Assembly (NCBI RefSeq): GCF_945915485.1
Contig: NZ_CAMEFJ010000014.1
Span: 1 to 40,567, forward strand
DNA length: 40,567 bases
Direction of reading: 5' to 3'
Source of the DNA: an uncultured Agrococcus sp.
Lineage (GTDB): Bacteria; Actinomycetota; Actinomycetes; Actinomycetales; Microbacteriaceae
Shown: positions 31,203 to 39,153 of the stretch, piece by piece
Numbering within the stretch: the first letter of the stretch is position 1
How the letters are laid out: the number at the start of each line of letters is the position of its first letter
Notes under the pieces: model-generated
Told to the model about the DNA's origin: nothing
The model's database searches: none
Seen by the model: only the letters and a program-made list of their open reading frames with translations
Translations under genes and position numbers: made by a program

Positions 31203-33590
31203 GTGTCCAGCCCGGAGCGCATCCCCTCCTCCCCCCACACCGTGAACGTGCGGGGGGTTGACGTGTTCAGGTGGCTGCCTCGTCGTTTCTCGGCGCTGCC
31301 CGAGTACCAGCCGGAGAACTTCGGCGACGCGCTCGCAGCCGAACTCGTCCGCGGCATCGTCGCGTGCACCCCGGCTCTGCGGCAACAGCACAGATCGCAC
31401 CGGCTGCTCTCCATCGGTTCGGTGCTGCACTTCGCTCGGCCGCACGATGTCGTCTGGGGCACCGGTGTCAACGGCAAGGTCGAGGGCGCGAGGGTCGGTT
31501 CGAGCCAACTGGACGTTCGTGCCGTGCGGGGGCCCCGGACACGCGACCTGCTGCTGCAGCGCGGTGTTCCCGTTCCGGATGTCTTCGGTGACCCCGGCCT
31601 CCTGGTCCCGACCGTCTTCCCCTTCACGCGCGACTGGGCCCAGCGGAAACGCCGTGCACGTGCCGTGATCCCGAACCTGAACGACGCGCGGGACTACGCG
31701 TCCCATCCGGACTTCGTGAATCCACTGGCGCCGCTCTGGGACGTCATCCGGCGGATCGCGGAGAGTGAATTCGTCATCGCGTCTTCGCTGCACGGCATCG
31801 TGATCGCGGAAGCGCTCGGCGTGCCCGTGCGCCCGCTCGAGAGCCCAGCCGAACCCGCATTCAAATACGACGACTACGCAGCGGGAACCGGCCGCGACCG
31901 CCTCCCCGCGAGCGCAACGATCGAGCAAGCGCTACGGTCGGGGCCCATCGCGCCGCTCGAGTGGAACGCCGAACCCCTGCTCGAGGCCTTTCCGGGCGAT
32001 CTGTGGCGAACGGTCGAGCACTCCCACGCGCTCATCGCCGGCGCGGATGCCGCAGCGCTCTCCGCCACGCTGGCGAACGTCGAGAGCGTCGCGGGGCCCG
32101 CCGACGAAGTGTTGATCGGTCTGAGCTCGGACTCGCGGGAGGTCGAGGAGCGAGCGCGTGCAGCCCAAGAGCGGGACCCGCGCATCCGGCTCCGTTCCGT
32201 CGCGACGCTGCGCTGCTCCGGAACACCGTGGGACTTCATGTTCGACTGGGCTCGCGGCAGCACCGTGTCGTTGCTGACCGCGGGAAGCACCTATCGCGAC
32301 GGATTCTTCGAACGAGCACGCACGAACCTCGAATCCTCGCGGGCCGTCGGCGCCTTCGGCCGCGTGCAGACGTTCGGCAACGGCCCCGACGACGACCCGT
32401 GGCGCACAGCGTCCGTGTTCGACGCCGAAGCCGAGATCACACTCGCTGAGCATCCCGAACTCCTTACGCTCGAGGGGCTCGCGGGGGCGGTGCTTTCGAA
32501 ACAGCGGATCGACGATCACGCCCGGCTCGGCCGCGGTGAACTGCCGCTGCTCGGGGTACTCGCGCAGAGTCTCGAACGGAGCACACCGCTCATCATCGAG
32601 CCGGAACTCGCTGCCCTGTTCGCGCGGCCGGAGCCCGCAGAGCTCGAGGCGCCGGGGCTGTCGAACACGCTCGATCGATATGCGGACGCACTCACGGGTC
32701 TGCCGGAAGCAGCGCGCCCGATGACCTCCGACGCCGTGCTCGTCGGCGCCGCTCGCGCCATCGAGTCCTGGCCCGGCGAACCGCGATCGAAGGATGTTGC
32801 GGATGCGTCACTGCGATTGCTGCGCGCGCTGCGACCAACCGCCGCAACCGACGCCGATCGTGCTCTTCCGCTGGTTGCTGCGGCATTCGGGCTCGGCCCG
32901 CTCTGGACGGGCGCACCGGATGCCGACGCCGTCGAGGCATTCGAAGCCGCGAGCCGGACGCTGCAGCACGAGGGCCCGGAAAGCGCGTGGATCGCTCGTG
33001 CGCTCGTAGCGGGCATCCCGCACATCCTCGCCGTCGCCGTCCCAGAGCAGCTGGCGTCGCTGCGGCGCGCTGCAATCGCGTTCGGTGAGCACGCCGTGCA
33101 CGATGGCGTTCCCCTGCCGAGCCCTTGCGCGGCCACTGTGGCGGCTGCGCACGAAGGCGACGACGTCTCGTTCGCGCTCACAGCGATCGCCGACGACGCG
33201 GTGGAGATCGAGCACGCGGTTCCTACCGGCGTGGGCTTCCTCATCACCGGCACCATGCCTCGCGTATTCGCGAGGCAGCGCCTGCAGGTGTGGGTTTCGG
33301 ATGCGGCAGCCGGAACGGCGCGCGTCGGCAGCCTGACCCCCGGAAAACCCGCGGATACCCGGCTGACGTTCGCCGGTCACGTCCGTCACGCGTTCGCCCC
33401 GGCCGGCAAGCTCGAACTACGTGTCCCCGGCGCTATGCGCGGACCGGCCATGACGACCGCGCGCACGCCCGTTCGCAAGGTACCGCAGCAGTTGTTGCGC
33501 CCCGTGGAGATTCCCCTCGACGGGGGAACCGCGCTCCTGGTACGCAGACCCTCGCCGCTCTCCGTCGTGCGTGCCCGGCTCCGGCACTAG
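31203..33590 (+). CDS. Pyruvyltransferase-like domain fused to a GT-A-like domain and a C-terminal domain
   Basis: 795 aa. Residues about 10-235 match the polysaccharide pyruvyltransferase pattern: ENFGDALAAELVRGIV, LLSIGSVLHFARPHDVVWGT, VRGPRTRDLLLQRGVPVPDV, FGDPGLLVP and SSLHGIVIAEALGVPVRP. Residues about 280-410 look like a worn GT2 fold (LANVESVAGPADEVLIGLSS, TPWDFMFDWARGSTVSLLTA) with no clear DxD. The rest is helical, then a beta-rich C-terminal domain (about 660-795). The enzyme may add ketal pyruvate to a glycan; the middle domain may bind or transfer a sugar. The GTG at 31203 was chosen because the frame, though open far upstream, runs antisense to the acyltransferase gene there. Alternative starts within 15 codons exist. 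Family membership of the first domain is fairly sure, the rest less. Confidence 0.75.
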   Translation: MSSPERIPSSPHTVNVRGVDVFRWLPRRFSALPEYQPENFGDALAAELVRGIVACTPALRQQHRSHRLLSIGSVLHFARPHDVVWGTGVNGKVEGARVGSSQLDVRAVRGPRTRDLLLQRGVPVPDVFGDPGLLVPTVFPFTRDWAQRKRRARAVIPNLNDARDYASHPDFVNPLAPLWDVIRRIAESEFVIASSLHGIVIAEALGVPVRPLESPAEPAFKYDDYAAGTGRDRLPASATIEQALRSGPIAPLEWNAEPLLEAFPGDLWRTVEHSHALIAGADAAALSATLANVESVAGPADEVLIGLSSDSREVEERARAAQERDPRIRLRSVATLRCSGTPWDFMFDWARGSTVSLLTAGSTYRDGFFERARTNLESSRAVGAFGRVQTFGNGPDDDPWRTASVFDAEAEITLAEHPELLTLEGLAGAVLSKQRIDDHARLGRGELPLLGVLAQSLERSTPLIIEPELAALFARPEPAELEAPGLSNTLDRYADALTGLPEAARPMTSDAVLVGAARAIESWPGEPRSKDVADASLRLLRALRPTAATDADRALPLVAAAFGLGPLWTGAPDADAVEAFEAASRTLQHEGPESAWIARALVAGIPHILAVAVPEQLASLRRAAIAFGEHAVHDGVPLPSPCAATVAAAHEGDDVSFALTAIADDAVEIEHAVPTGVGFLITGTMPRVFARQRLQVWVSDAAAGTARVGSLTPGKPADTRLTFAGHVRHAFAPAGKLELRVPGAMRGPAMTTARTPVRKVPQQLLRPVEIPLDGGTALLVRRPSPLSVVRARLRH

Positions 33591-33598
33591 AGCCGTGG

Positions 33599-35083
33599 TC
33601 AGCGGCCGAGCCGCCGACGTGCGGCACGAACGACGACGCCGCTCGCATTGCGCACATGGCGTGGACGGACCCGCCGGGCCATGGACAGCATCTGCCCGGG
33701 CGTCGGAGCCCCGCGGTCCTCGTCGGCTTTCGATACGCGAGCCAGCACGCCGCGCACGCGTCGCGCGACGTACATGACGCCGAACGGCTCCGGCTTGCGC
33801 GCGGCCTCTCGTATCGCGTTCGCATCGGCGCTGTTCGCCAGCAGTATCTGCCGGTCGCGCCACTCGAACGCAGACTTCGGCAGGCCGACTCGCACGAGCG
33901 CCCGCGCTTTTCGCTGCAACGAGACGATCTGCTCGTCGGAACGGCCGGGGTCATCCACGATGGCCTTCAGGTACGAAGCCCGCACGAGCCAGGCCGCGAC
34001 GCGTCCCGTCTTCCCGTCGATCGCGATCGCAGCGCGCACGATGCCCGCCGCGTCGACGCGATCGAGAGCATCCGCCATCGTCCGTCCCTGTGCGCCGACG
34101 ACGATGCGCGCAGCCTCCCAGTCGCCGCGGCCCACGAGGTTGTAGAACAGCCGGTGGTGCACGGGCAGCGAACGGACGGCGTCGCGGGATGCGCGGGTCA
34201 CCAGTTCGAGCATGAGTTCCCGAACCCTGTCGAACTCGACGTCGTCCTGCAGCGCGACCTCGCGACCGTGCGCCCACACGTCGAACTCGAGGATGCCCGC
34301 GAAGTAGCGGTCGCTCAGCTGCTTGTCGCCGAGCGATGTGACCGCGTCGCAGCAGGCGAGCTCCTGCGTGAAGTGGTCACGGAGCGCATCGGAACGCAGC
34401 TTGTTGCTCGTCATCGACGTCGACCCGACTCGACGTCGATAGACGTACACGGGTTCGGGAATCACATCGAAAGGGATCAAGCAGTACGCCCTGGTCATCG
34501 CCTGGATGTCATTGGAGCGACGAGAGTCCGCGAATTCGAGGCCGAGCCGCTGCCACGTCGACCTGCGAATGATGCGGTTCCAGCAGACTCGATCGCGCAG
34601 GAACAGCGGCTCGTCGACCAGCGTCAGCCCCGCCCTCGCTTCGCGATACAGCGGCAGGTTCGAGCTGCGCTGCACGAGACGCTGCGGTTCGCTCGTGACG
34701 TGATTGCCGATGACCATGTCGTTGCCAGAGGCGTCCGCCTGCTGCAGCAGATACTCGTAGGCGCGCTGCGGCACGAGATCGTCGCCGTCGGAGAAGGCGA
34801 GAAACTCCCCGTTCGCCTGACCGATGGCGAAGTTGCGGGCCTGCGCGCCGCCTTTTCCGGGGTTCTGCAGCGGCCGCACCCTGGCATCCCGTGCGGCGAC
34901 GTCCTCGACCACTCGCTTCGTTTCGTCGGTGGACCCGTCATCCACCACCAGCACCTCCAGCGACTGCTCGCTGGCACCGAGGATCGACTCGAGAGTCAGA
35001 CCGATCCAGTCCTCGACGTTGAACGCCGGGATGATCACACTGAGCCTCGGTTCCAAGGCGCGCCCCACGCTTGGGCCGGTCAT
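33599..35083 (-). CDS. Glycosyltransferase family 2 protein
   Basis: 494 aa. The GT-A domain at about 12-230 has RLSVIIPAFNVEDWIGLTLE, EVLVVDDGSTDETKRVVEDV, NPGKGGAQARNFAIGQANGE and the metal motif FLAFSDGDDLVP (DGD for DxD). The C-terminal 260 residues are helical with no TM. AAGGGAGCCACAT precedes ATG 35083. It is divergent from the GT2/GT-B fusion gene, with 56 bp between the starts, and its stop is 8 bp from the convergent pyruvyltransferase-like gene. The N-terminal domain resembles the first half of that fusion (shared VEDW and similar motifs), so the two are probably related by duplication. Sugar specificity unknown. Confidence 0.9.
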   Translation of the reverse strand: MTGPSVGRALEPRLSVIIPAFNVEDWIGLTLESILGASEQSLEVLVVDDGSTDETKRVVEDVAARDARVRPLQNPGKGGAQARNFAIGQANGEFLAFSDGDDLVPQRAYEYLLQQADASGNDMVIGNHVTSEPQRLVQRSSNLPLYREARAGLTLVDEPLFLRDRVCWNRIIRRSTWQRLGLEFADSRRSNDIQAMTRAYCLIPFDVIPEPVYVYRRRVGSTSMTSNKLRSDALRDHFTQELACCDAVTSLGDKQLSDRYFAGILEFDVWAHGREVALQDDVEFDRVRELMLELVTRASRDAVRSLPVHHRLFYNLVGRGDWEAARIVVGAQGRTMADALDRVDAAGIVRAAIAIDGKTGRVAAWLVRASYLKAIVDDPGRSDEQIVSLQRKARALVRVGLPKSAFEWRDRQILLANSADANAIREAARKPEPFGVMYVARRVRGVLARVSKADEDRGAPTPGQMLSMARRVRPRHVRNASGVVVRAARRRLGR

Positions 35084-35100
35084 ATGTGGCTCCCTTAGGA

Positions 35101-35129
35101 TTGAGTGTCACAATTTTCTGGAGTGTAAC
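35101..35129 (+). promoter_or_regulatory. Candidate promoter and direct repeat in the divergent glycosyltransferase gap
   Basis: TTGAGT (35101-35106) and TGTAAC (35124-35129) have a 17-bp spacer, ahead of ATG 35140. The same bases hold a direct repeat GAGTGTcAC / GAGTGTaAC at 35103-35111 and 35121-35129 with an 18-bp period. The gap is AT-richer than its surroundings. The TSS would lie only a few bases before the ATG, which conflicts with the GAAGGG site at 35130-35136, so the promoter call is weak. Confidence 0.3.
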
Positions 35130-35139
35130 GAAGGGTGCT

Positions 35140-37884
35140 ATGCCTGCCGACAAACCAGCGGTCTCCATCATAGTTCCGATCTATAACGTCGAGGACTGGC
35201 TAGCCGCTTGCTGCAACTCCCTGCTGTCGCAGACGTGGACGGACTGGGAAGCCATCCTCCTCGTCGACGGATCTCCCGACGACTCCATCAGCATCGCCCG
35301 TCGCTTCGAGGATCAGGATGCCCGCTTCAGGGTCAAGGAGATCGAGAATCGCGGGCTGGGCGGCGCCCGCAACGCGGCACTCGAGATCGCCCGCGGCGAT
35401 TACGTCTTCTTCCTCGACAGCGACGACGAGCTGACCCCGAAGGCGCTGGAGATGCTCATGGCTGCGTCCCTTCGCACGGGAGCCGACATCGCGGCGGGGT
35501 ACGGGGAAGACCTCTTCGACGGCGGTATCCGCAAGCGCTACTGGACCTATAACGCTGCGCAGTTCCTGCGCCGCCCCGGCACCTACACGATCGATCAGAT
35601 GCCCAGCCTGACCGACGACCACACGGCCTGGGGCAAGATCATCCGGCGCGACCTGATCGAGCGCGAGGGTCTGAGCTTCCCGGAGGGCGTGCACTGCGAA
35701 GACATCGTCTTCTCACTGCAGAGCCAGCTCGCGGCGAACCGCGTCGCCATCGTCACCGACTCCGTCTACCTCCACAGGCGGCACGGGGCAGCGATCAGCG
35801 CCGATTATCTGCGCGAGAAGACGCTCGGCGACTGGATCTCGGAGGCTGCGAAAACCCTCGACGTCATCGAGCCCGTGGATGCTGCGGTGCGCGATCACTA
35901 TGTGCTCAACCACACGCTCAAGCAGTGGCTGACGAGAGCGACGAAATTCACCCGGATCACGAATCCCGATCTCCTCGCCGGGGTCGAGAACCTCGCCATC
36001 AGAATGCTCGAAGTCGCCGATGACGACGCCGTCGCGGACCTCGATGCGTACTCGCTCGCCGTGCTGCGGGCATTCGCGGCGCGCATCCCCAGCACCCGGT
36101 GGCAGGGGCTGCCTGCCGATCCGCTCGAGCGCCTCGGCCGCGACGACATCGACGACGAGGACTTCGTCGCTGCCGTCCTCGAGGCGTGCCAAGCCCTCGA
36201 CACGGAAGACCCCGCAGAGGGCCGCATCGCCGGGGTGCTTGCGCTGAGCAAGCTCGTCGTCCCGCTCGCGAGCGGCTACCCGCTCCCCCGAGCCCGCGAG
36301 GTGCTGCAGTCGGTTCGGAATCTGATCGGCGGCATCCCTGCCTCGGCTCTGGGCGCTGTGACGACCCCCGCGGTGCAGGAACCCGGCCTGCGGTTGCCGG
36401 ACAGCATCCGCATTGCGTGGCAGACGCTCGCGACCGCGCCGACTGCGGCCGGGAAGATCACCGGGGTGCACGCGAGCGCGACAACGGTAACGGTCTCCGG
36501 CTCCCTCGAACACCGCGCTCACTCGTGCTTCAAGGACGACTTCGCGCTGGTGTTCGTCAGCGAATCGGGGCTGGTCACGAAAGTTCCCGTCGCAACGATG
36601 CGGGATGGCGACTCGCTCCTCTGGCAGTGCGCGGTTCCGTCGTCCGTACTGGATAGCGGGCCTCACCGCCTGCTGCTGCGACAGTCGCGTCGATACGCAC
36701 CGTCTGCCGTCGATCTGCGTCTCGAGTTGGTCGAAGGAGCGCTGCACGGAGGAGCGACGGACGAGAACGGGGCGGGAACCGTGCTCTCCTTCCACGCGCC
36801 CGCAGGTCTCGCAGATCAGCGAGCGCCGCACGGTGGCCGACTCTTCACCTTTCCGAACTGGTACTCGAACCCGTACTTGACCATGCTGCACACGGAAGTG
36901 ATCGGCGGCGGCAGCGAGCTCCCGGGCACCGTCGACCCCGGTCGATTGATGGCGGAACTGCGGAATCGACGCGCATCCGGCGCCGTGCACATCCACTGGA
37001 CGGGCCCTCTGATCGAGAAACGCAGATCGCAGCGCGAAGCCGAAGAATTCGTCGACGAGTTCATTACCGCGCTCGAGGAGGCAAGGGCTCGCGGAAGGGC
37101 TGTTCTCTGGACCGTGCACAACGCCCTCCCGCACGACTCGAGGTACCCCGACACCGCGGTGCGACTCCACAGCGAGATCGCGCGGGTCGCCGACATCATC
37201 CACGTGCTCTCGCACGCAACCGTCGATGCCGTCGACGGCGTGTACGAACTGCCTGCCGACAAAGTGCGAGTGCTCGAACACTCGAGCTACCAGGGCATGT
37301 ACGGCGATCGTGTGCCGATGTCGGATGCCCGCCGCGAAATCGGAGCCGGCGGCGGTCGCACGGCGCTGTTCTTCGGCCAGCTGCGGCCGTACAAGGGGCT
37401 CGACCAGCTCTTCGACGCCGCGATTGCGCTGCAGCAGGAGAACCCCGTCGAGCTCCTCCTGGCCGGGAAGCCCGCGCCGGAGCTCGCCGAGGAGCTCGAC
37501 CGCATCAGGGCTAGCGGCGTCTCCGTCACGAACGCGCTGCGCTTCATCGAGGATTCCGAGGTGGCGGCGTGGTTCTCGGCTGCCGACGTTGCCGTGCTCC
37601 CGTACCGCAAGGTACTCAACTCCGGTTCGATGATGCTCGCTGCGACATTCGCGTTGCCCGTGATCCTGCCGGATGAGCCTGCGCTCATGGCCGATTACGG
37701 CGACCAGCCGTGGATCCGGTTCTTCGACACGACCCGCTCGGCAGCATCCATTGGGGAGCTGCTCGCCGACGGATGGTTCGAGGACGCGGATGTGCGCCGT
37801 GCTGCTCTCGAGTTCGCTCGCCGCAGGTCGCCGGTCGCGATGAGCCGCGGCTACGTGCGCATGCTGCGCGAGGCGACCACGTAG
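35140..37884 (+). CDS. Bifunctional glycosyltransferase: GT2 domain fused to a GT-B (GT4-like) domain
   Basis: 914 aa from ATG 35140, which has GAAGGGT upstream. The GT2 domain (about 1-230) has AVSIIVPIYNVEDWLAACCN, AILLVDGSPDDSISIARRFE, GLGGARNAALEIARGDYVFF and the metal site FLDSDDELTP. A helical and then beta-rich linker covers about 240-560. A GT-B domain (about 566-914) has RLFTFPNWYSNPYLTML, VHIHWTGPL, VLWTVHNALPHDSRYP, the ADIIHVLSHAT loop, GQLRPYKGLDQL, VAVLPYRKVLNSGSMMLAAT and LPVILPDEPAL. That half is a paralogue of the stand-alone enzyme at 39154-40209. The protein would add two sugars in order; this is inference from domain content. No TM segment. Confidence 0.88.
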   Translation: MPADKPAVSIIVPIYNVEDWLAACCNSLLSQTWTDWEAILLVDGSPDDSISIARRFEDQDARFRVKEIENRGLGGARNAALEIARGDYVFFLDSDDELTPKALEMLMAASLRTGADIAAGYGEDLFDGGIRKRYWTYNAAQFLRRPGTYTIDQMPSLTDDHTAWGKIIRRDLIEREGLSFPEGVHCEDIVFSLQSQLAANRVAIVTDSVYLHRRHGAAISADYLREKTLGDWISEAAKTLDVIEPVDAAVRDHYVLNHTLKQWLTRATKFTRITNPDLLAGVENLAIRMLEVADDDAVADLDAYSLAVLRAFAARIPSTRWQGLPADPLERLGRDDIDDEDFVAAVLEACQALDTEDPAEGRIAGVLALSKLVVPLASGYPLPRAREVLQSVRNLIGGIPASALGAVTTPAVQEPGLRLPDSIRIAWQTLATAPTAAGKITGVHASATTVTVSGSLEHRAHSCFKDDFALVFVSESGLVTKVPVATMRDGDSLLWQCAVPSSVLDSGPHRLLLRQSRRYAPSAVDLRLELVEGALHGGATDENGAGTVLSFHAPAGLADQRAPHGGRLFTFPNWYSNPYLTMLHTEVIGGGSELPGTVDPGRLMAELRNRRASGAVHIHWTGPLIEKRRSQREAEEFVDEFITALEEARARGRAVLWTVHNALPHDSRYPDTAVRLHSEIARVADIIHVLSHATVDAVDGVYELPADKVRVLEHSSYQGMYGDRVPMSDARREIGAGGGRTALFFGQLRPYKGLDQLFDAAIALQQENPVELLLAGKPAPELAEELDRIRASGVSVTNALRFIEDSEVAAWFSAADVAVLPYRKVLNSGSMMLAATFALPVILPDEPALMADYGDQPWIRFFDTTRSAASIGELLADGWFEDADVRRAALEFARRRSPVAMSRGYVRMLREATT

Positions 37885-37916
37885 CGCTCGACTCGCCGCA
37901 CCCCATCCCATCCGGT

Positions 37917-38009
37917 CCCGTCAACTTCTCGGTCGCTGGGCGACGACACGCCGCCAGAACGCCTTCCCGTCGCCAGGCGACCGAGAAGTTGGCAATAGCG
38001 GAGGGGATG
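37917..38009. repeat. 93-bp direct repeat with 70-bp hairpin, copy B
   Basis: The hairpin 37922-37991 has 24-bp arms (CAACTTCTCGGTCGC... and its inverse) with two mismatches. The repeat continues to GGAGGGGATG at 38009. It differs from copy C (39042-39134) at one base only (A/T at 37995 versus 39120) and has the same orientation. It lies just after the fusion glycosyltransferase stop and 16 bp before the stop of the nuclease-fold gene. Confidence 0.93.
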
Positions 38010-38025
38010 AGTCCAGCAGGAGTGC

Positions 38026-38892
38026 TCAACGACGGGGAAAGAGATGGTCTCCACGCTGCACGATTCTGCAAATGTCATCCAGCACAGCATCCAGATCGCT
38101 CATGACTTGCCAATAGGTGACCCGAACGACGATGTAGCCGGCAGCGATAAGTCGACGATCACGGGCACGATCCGCTTCGAACGACTCCGAGGAGCTGTGA
38201 AACTGCTCACCGTCGACCTCCACGACAAGCCTGTCCCCGATAAGCGAGTCAACTCGGTCTCGATCAATCCGGACTTGCTGGCGGAACCTGACTCTCCTCC
38301 TTCGCAACCCCAACTGCAGCAACGACTCTGCTCCCGACTCCGACTGCTCACTCGATACGGCAAGCGCACGAGCGGCCCGGGAACTCCCCGAACCGAACAA
38401 CTCCTCGAGGCGCCGTCTCGGTAGCCTCTGCAAGTGCAGTACCGACTCGAACAGCACCACGAGCCATTCGAACGGCTGGCAGAACGTGGCGCTGATCAAC
38501 GCATCTTCGATTGCGTCAAGAGCAAATCGACATGGGCGTGCATCCCTGTCGACATTCGCGCAAATGTGCACATTCGGCTGCAACGGCAGCGTGCGCTGTT
38601 CCCTGTACTCGGTTCTTCTAGCGTGTACGACGTCGTGCAGCTTGTCGAACCAAACCGGGCTCCACACACCCGCAAAAGAGAGTGCCGAGACGCAGGTGAC
38701 GGTGGCCCCCGAGCGTACGGCTGCGGTCACCCCCGCATGCGCACCCGGTTGCGCGTACCATCCGTATCGAATCCGCTCGAGCTCCCCGCTCGTGAGAGCA
38801 GCGCGAATATCATTCTGCGTGTAACCGCAGTCGACCAGATGAGAGCGGCGCACCACGCCGCCACTCTCGACAGGAAAAGCGCTTGAATTCAC
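38026..38892 (-). CDS. AbiEi-like winged-helix plus DUF559 (PD-(D/E)XK nuclease fold) protein
   Basis: 288 aa from GTG 38892. The N-terminal part (about 10-60: GGVVRRSHLVDCGYTQNDIR, SGELERIRYGWYA) resembles the AbiEi antitoxin-type winged helix. The C-terminal part has the DUF559/Vsr-like nuclease pattern: Glu in SGAESLLQLG, Asp in DRVDSLIGDRLVVEVDG with the Glu-Val-Asp strand, then His and Asp/Arg in FHSSSESFEADRARDRRLIA, and AAGYIVVRVTYWQVM. Such two-domain proteins are common in actinobacteria and mostly uncharacterised. GC is visibly lower than the flanks (three 60-base lines counted at 55-57%, against 67 and 75% in nearby genes), which suggests later arrival. It stands alone, with no toxin partner seen, and is bracketed by the direct repeats B and C. 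Confidence 0.8.
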   Translation of the reverse strand: MNSSAFPVESGGVVRRSHLVDCGYTQNDIRAALTSGELERIRYGWYAQPGAHAGVTAAVRSGATVTCVSALSFAGVWSPVWFDKLHDVVHARRTEYREQRTLPLQPNVHICANVDRDARPCRFALDAIEDALISATFCQPFEWLVVLFESVLHLQRLPRRRLEELFGSGSSRAARALAVSSEQSESGAESLLQLGLRRRRVRFRQQVRIDRDRVDSLIGDRLVVEVDGEQFHSSSESFEADRARDRRLIAAGYIVVRVTYWQVMSDLDAVLDDICRIVQRGDHLFPRR

Positions 38893-39041
38893 GCAGCCAT
38901 CGTGGCCGACTCTAGCGACCGAAAGTCATCGCGAACTTCTGGCTTGTGAACAAACCCACCGTTGTTCAAGTTGTGAGGCGGAGGTTCTGTCGTTGGCTGT
39001 GAGGAAACGGAAGTGCCAGCAACTTGCGCGTTCCCTTCCGC

Positions 39042-39134
39042 CCCGTCAACTTCTCGGTCGCTGGGCGACGACACGCCGCCAGAACGCCTTCCCGTCGCCA
39101 GGCGACCGAGAAGTTGGCATTAGCGGAGGGGATG
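39042..39134. repeat. 93-bp direct repeat with 70-bp hairpin, copy C
   Basis: Identical to copy B over 92 of 93 bases and in the same orientation; the hairpin is 39047-39116. The repeat starts lie 1125 bp apart and enclose only the DUF559 gene and its 5' flank. It sits between the nuclease-fold gene start and the stop of the GT-B gene; the 150 bp from 38893 to 39041 hold no clear gene and no strong promoter. Confidence 0.93.
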
Positions 39135-39153
39135 GGGCGGGCTGCGTCGCGGC

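Noticed and set aside
35713-37911. 732-codon minus-strand open frame opposite the fusion glycosyltransferase
   Set aside because: Antisense to a protein with clear GT2 and GT-B motifs; no motif of its own.
37922-37991. Hairpin as an ordinary intrinsic terminator of the fusion glycosyltransferase gene
   Set aside because: It has no T-tract on either side, is longer than usual terminators and recurs as a near-identical 93-bp unit; a role at transcript ends is still possible.
38889-39074. Minus-strand frame of 61 codons upstream of the DUF559 gene, as a possible partner (antitoxin or toxin)
   Set aside because: Its first codons lie within hairpin repeat C, it has low-complexity content (TTEPPPHNLNNGG) and no convincing ribosome site.
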